The position numbers and the translations under genes are program-made. From CBDDFN01 sp965227065 (GTDB lineage Bacteria > Pseudomonadota > Alphaproteobacteria > SPJN01): DNA of 64,000 nucleotides. This document shows, in pieces, positions 61,584-64,000 of this stretch (the stretch's first letter is position 1; each line of letters opens with the position of its first letter). Where the stretch lies: contig CBDDFN010000012.1 in assembly GCA_965227065.1 (NCBI GenBank), forward strand, positions 124,001 through 188,000, written 5' to 3'. The notes beneath the pieces are model-generated. The model saw only the letters and a program-made list of their open reading frames with translations. It was not told the DNA's origin and made no database searches.

Positions 61584-62036
61584 TTAACGCGGCGGGGTGA
61601 TCTCGGCGACGGAAATGCCGAGCAATTGCCAGCCCGGCGCCCATTCAAACATCAGATCAAAGCCCAAAGCCCGGGGCCTGAAATCAAAACTGCCGCGCAG
61701 CCGCAGCACACCGTCCTGGTCGATGCGCGGGGGAATATGAAAGCGCGGGGCAATCAACAAGGCACGGCCGACATCAAGCCGCGCGGCGCGCAAGGGTGCA
61801 AACAGATCAGCCAGATCCTGCGGCCGGTTCCGGCTTTGAAACCCCTTTGAACCCAGCGCATGTAAAACGGTGTAATTGCCTGTGCGGTTGGCGTGATCGA
61901 GCGCCACCATGGCACTCCACACCAGCCTTGCCTGTCCCGCCTCATCGGGCATCGGCGCACGGTCTTGCGCCTGGGCGGGAGCAGCGATCACCATGATCGC
62001 AAAAAGCAGCCGCCGCCCGAAGGCGACGGCTTTCAT
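61584..62036 (-). CDS. Small secreted hypothetical protein after the adhesin gene
   Basis: The ATG at 62036 starts a signal peptide (MKAVAFGRRLLFAIMVIAAPAQA) and gives 150 residues; the longer frame needs a GTG inside the end of the adhesin gene. The mature part has ARLVWSAMVALDHANRTGNYTVLHALGS and ends in strands LRGSFDFRPRALGFDLMFEW and WQLLGISV, similar in plan to small NTF2-like cone folds. It follows the YadA-like gene by 17 bp on the same strand, so it may be co-expressed and could assist or modify the adhesin; that is inference. Confidence 0.7.
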   Translation of the reverse strand: MKAVAFGRRLLFAIMVIAAPAQAQDRAPMPDEAGQARLVWSAMVALDHANRTGNYTVLHALGSKGFQSRNRPQDLADLFAPLRAARLDVGRALLIAPRFHIPPRIDQDGVLRLRGSFDFRPRALGFDLMFEWAPGWQLLGISVAEITPPR

Positions 62037-62053
62037 CTTCGATAAAACAGTCC

Positions 62054-63712
62054 TTACCACGACAGGGTCGCGCCGGCGCTGGCGCCGACCTTGCCGGAAT
62101 CAAAGCCTGCACCGACACCGGCATTGAGGGTCAGCGTGTTATTCACGCGCACCGCACCGGCCGCCGAGAAGGCCCCTTTTTCATCGTAATAGCCGAAATT
62201 ACCGGACAGGGCGAAACGGTCACCCGCGCCAACAATCGGTGTCGGCATGGACAAGGCAAGTGCTACGCCTTCGCGCAGATCGTCCACCTCATCAAACAGC
62301 TTGCCGCCGTCGGTGGCCAGATTGCCCGACGCGTCCGAGGTCACGACCTCAAGGGGACCTGACTGGGCAGCCCTGCTGGCACTCGATGTAATGCCCGGCG
62401 CGGTATAGGTGTTGGAGCCTGTGCCAAGCACAAACTGGTTGGCCCGTGTGGTCGTGGCCCCCGCACCCAGCGCGGTCGAATTGTCGAACCCGGCTGACGA
62501 CCGGTCACCCACAGCGGTTGAGCGTTCACCGGTCGCGCTGGCCGCCTCACCCACGGCAAGCGACCGCGTGCCTTGGGCGCTGGCCAAATGACCAAAGGCA
62601 TGGGCGCGTTGGCCCGTGGCATTGGCACGCCAGCCAAACGCCGTCGCAGCGGTTCCATTGGCAACACTTTCGCCACCAACTGCGGTGGTCGAGGTGCCAT
62701 CGGCACTGGCATTGTCACCAATCGCCAGCGCGTCAACGCCATTGGCTTCGGACTGATTGCCAATTGCGGTCGAGAACGCCGATTGCGCATCAGCATCTTC
62801 ACCAATGGCCATGGAGCGTTCGCCGTTCGCTGTCGCCAGGTGCCCAAAGGCATGGGCGCGTTCACCGGTAGCGTTTGAGCGCCAGCCAAAGGCCGTCGCA
62901 GCGGTGCCATTGGCGACACTTTCGCCACCGACTGCAGTGGTCGAGGTGCCATCGGCACTGGCATTGTCACCAATCGCCAGCGCGTCCACGCCATTGGCCT
63001 CGGACTGATTGCCAATTGCGGTCGAGAACGCCGATTGCGCATCAGCATCTTCACCCACAGCCATGGAGCGTTCGCCGTTCGCTGTCGCCAGGTGCCCAAA
63101 GGCATGGGCGCGTTCGCCGGTGGCATTGGCACGCCAGCCAAAGGCCGTCGCAGCGGTGCCATTGGCGACACTTTCACCACCAACTGCGGTGGTCGAGGTG
63201 CCATCGGCACTGGCATTGTCGCCAATCGCCAGCGCGTCAACGCCATTGGCCTCGGACTGATTGCCAATCGCGGTCGAGAAGGCCGATTGCGCATCAGCAT
63301 CTTCACCGACAGCCATGGAGCGTTCGCCGTTTGCCGTCGCCAGATGGCCCAGCGCATGGGCGCGTTCACCGGTAGCGTTCGAGCGCCAGCCGTAAGAGGT
63401 CGCCGCAATGCCATCAGCATTACTCTCCCCGCCGACCGTCGTCGTGGAATTACCATTGGCGTTGGAATCCGAGCCAATGGCAATCGCGTCATTGCCATCC
63501 GCGCTGGGCCCCGCGGCATCGGCATCATCGCCGTCGCTGCCAATTACAACCGAAGCATCACCCAATGCGGTGGCCCCGGCCCCGCATTCGGTCGAATTGG
63601 TGCCTGCACCGGCATTACAATCCGGCGTGGCATCAGCGCGGGCCGGGCTGCTCAAAACAAGCATGAGCGCCACCGCAGACGCGCTGGTTAAAAGACGTGA
63701 ATGTGTCGACAT
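62054..63712 (-). CDS. YadA-like trimeric autotransporter adhesin
   Basis: The 552-residue product has a signal peptide (ending SSPARADA), a head of YadA-type 14-residue repeats (units such as SMAVGEDADAQSAFSTAIG and ATAFGWRANATGERAHAFG), a short neck/stalk and a C-terminal YadA anchor (GDRFALSGNFGYYDEKGAFS, NNTLTLNAGVGAGFDSGKVG, ending SAGATLSW). It forms a trimeric surface fibre that binds host, matrix or other cells. The head contains three 84-residue copies that are almost identical at DNA level (62630-63385). The small gene 61584-62036 follows. Confidence 0.9.
   Translation of the reverse strand: MSTHSRLLTSASAVALMLVLSSPARADATPDCNAGAGTNSTECGAGATALGDASVVIGSDGDDADAAGPSADGNDAIAIGSDSNANGNSTTTVGGESNADGIAATSYGWRSNATGERAHALGHLATANGERSMAVGEDADAQSAFSTAIGNQSEANGVDALAIGDNASADGTSTTAVGGESVANGTAATAFGWRANATGERAHAFGHLATANGERSMAVGEDADAQSAFSTAIGNQSEANGVDALAIGDNASADGTSTTAVGGESVANGTAATAFGWRSNATGERAHAFGHLATANGERSMAIGEDADAQSAFSTAIGNQSEANGVDALAIGDNASADGTSTTAVGGESVANGTAATAFGWRANATGQRAHAFGHLASAQGTRSLAVGEAASATGERSTAVGDRSSAGFDNSTALGAGATTTRANQFVLGTGSNTYTAPGITSSASRAAQSGPLEVVTSDASGNLATDGGKLFDEVDDLREGVALALSMPTPIVGAGDRFALSGNFGYYDEKGAFSAAGAVRVNNTLTLNAGVGAGFDSGKVGASAGATLSW
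62630..63385. repeat. Three tandem 252-bp repeats inside the adhesin gene
   Basis: The same sequence recurs at a 252-bp period: for example GCCAATTGCGGTCGAGAA at 62759 and 63011 and, with one change, at 63263. Each unit encodes 84 residues of the adhesin head. Near-identity suggests recent duplication or ongoing gene conversion. Confidence 0.92.
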
Positions 63713-63766
63713 GAATATCCCCTGTTAAACCCCGAATGCTCTGCGGGTTTGACGCGCGCAGAATGA

Positions 63767-63788
63767 AGTAGCGCGATGAGGCGCTACT
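63767..63788. other. Hairpin upstream of the adhesin gene
   Basis: AGTAGCGC (63767-63774) and GCGCTACT (63781-63788) form a perfect 8-bp stem with a GATGAG loop, 55 bp upstream of the adhesin start. It could be the end of transcription from the gene at the right edge or an operator for the adhesin; no T-run is obvious. Confidence 0.4.
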
Positions 63789-63850
63789 GTTCCCTACGCG
63801 GTGGGAAACAGGTTGGATCTCAAAATATCGAAATTATCTATAAAACCGGA

Positions 63851-64000
63851 TCAGACTGAAAATTGCGCTGGAATCTCAGGGTCTTCGGTGTCGAGCAACG
63901 GCACGGCATCCTCGCCAATCGCCTGATAGGCGGCTTTCCATTCATCGACCCAGTCGGGGTCTTTGATATGGCTGGGATGATGGCCCGGCAGCATGCCTTT
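63851..64000 (-). CDS. Partial gene: C-terminal 49 residues of an unidentified protein
   Basis: A minus-strand frame enters from the right edge and stops at 63851 (TGA). It reads KGMLPGHHPSHIKDPDWVDEWKAAYQAI..., with a His-rich, acidic end and the final residues PEIPAQFSV. Codon use resembles real genes here. The His-Pro segment might be part of a metal site, but too little is visible to name the family. Confidence 0.55.
   Translation of the reverse strand, partial: KGMLPGHHPSHIKDPDWVDEWKAAYQAIGEDAVPLLDTEDPEIPAQFSV

Noticed and set aside
62341..63543. 400-residue alternative minus-strand frame inside the adhesin gene
   Set aside because: It reads Met/Pro/Arg-rich repeats produced by the 252-bp repeats in another frame; the YadA frame has a signal peptide and an anchor.
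1..64000. Prophage, insertion sequence, tRNA or rRNA genes
   Set aside because: No integrase, transposase, structural phage protein or cloverleaf-like sequence was recognised; the mobile-looking parts are the short palindromic elements only.

Overview
The window looks like chromosomal DNA from a Gram-negative alphaproteobacterium of the TonB-receptor-rich kind (Sphingomonadales, Hyphomonadaceae or relatives; the exact family cannot be fixed from sequence alone). The reasons are high GC, an OpgG/OpgH glucan system, five TonB-dependent receptors with the plug signature 'LDEIxVxAQxRxExxQxVPxSxSAL', RTX proteins of type I secretion style, a YadA-like adhesin, a Coq4-family protein, a CYP153-like P450 and many short intergenic GTCATCCCGG-type palindromic elements. 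No rRNA, tRNA, CRISPR array, transposase or prophage gene was recognised.

Layout. 1-6.0 kb: 5' part of a propeller-like protein gene, then opgH and opgG separated by a cassette of three palindromic elements around a small GIY-YIG gene, then an Abi/HEPN-like gene. 6.1-12.6 kb: an RTX protein, a nitronate monooxygenase-like enzyme with a clear terminator, a secreted TPR-like protein, a SUKH-like protein, a TetR regulator and a divergent Coq4-family gene. 12.7-21.2 kb: a TonB receptor, then a heme locus (hmuSTUV on the minus strand, divergent heme receptor on the plus strand) with a Fur-like site between; hmuT and hmuU each carry an apparent one-base insertion. 21.2-29.2 kb: five consecutive secreted helical-repeat proteins, at least four of which are recognisably related and the last of which is broken, then a tiny Ala/Glu-rich secreted protein.

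29.2-35.7 kb: a CYP153-like P450, a secreted protein with two copies of a Cys-Cys domain, mobA, a beta-lactamase-fold hydrolase with five N-terminal Trp-rich repeats, and a convergent second serine hydrolase. 35.7-36.2 kb: three tandem 136-bp copies of the palindromic element. 36.2-42.4 kb: a TonB receptor divergent from a TetR - alpha/beta hydrolase - sulfatase operon, with two matching operator palindromes between. 42.3-45.4 kb: a cyanide-insensitive-type bd oxidase operon (cioA-cioB-DUF2474) divergent from an NsrR-type regulator. 45.5-51.6 kb: a small secreted protein, an AraC regulator, a Rieske oxygenase with its TonB receptor, and a GST. 51.8-57.3 kb: a 1271-residue RTX protein overlapping tail-to-tail with a LuxR-HTH/alpha-beta-hydrolase fusion. 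57.3-64 kb: a TonB receptor and an SDR dehydrogenase around a perfect 15-bp palindrome, two small secreted proteins, a YadA-like adhesin with three 252-bp repeats, and a partial gene at the right edge.

How it fits together. The recurring unit is an outer-membrane TonB receptor beside one or two enzymes and a regulator, which suggests a bacterium that takes up several large or scarce substrates (heme, probably a sulfated ester, probably an aromatic or terpenoid compound) and processes them inside. Secreted RTX proteins and the adhesin suggest surface or biofilm life. The most unusual structures are the repeat-GIY-YIG-repeat cassette inside opgGH, the tandem secreted helical-repeat family, and the LuxR-hydrolase fusion.
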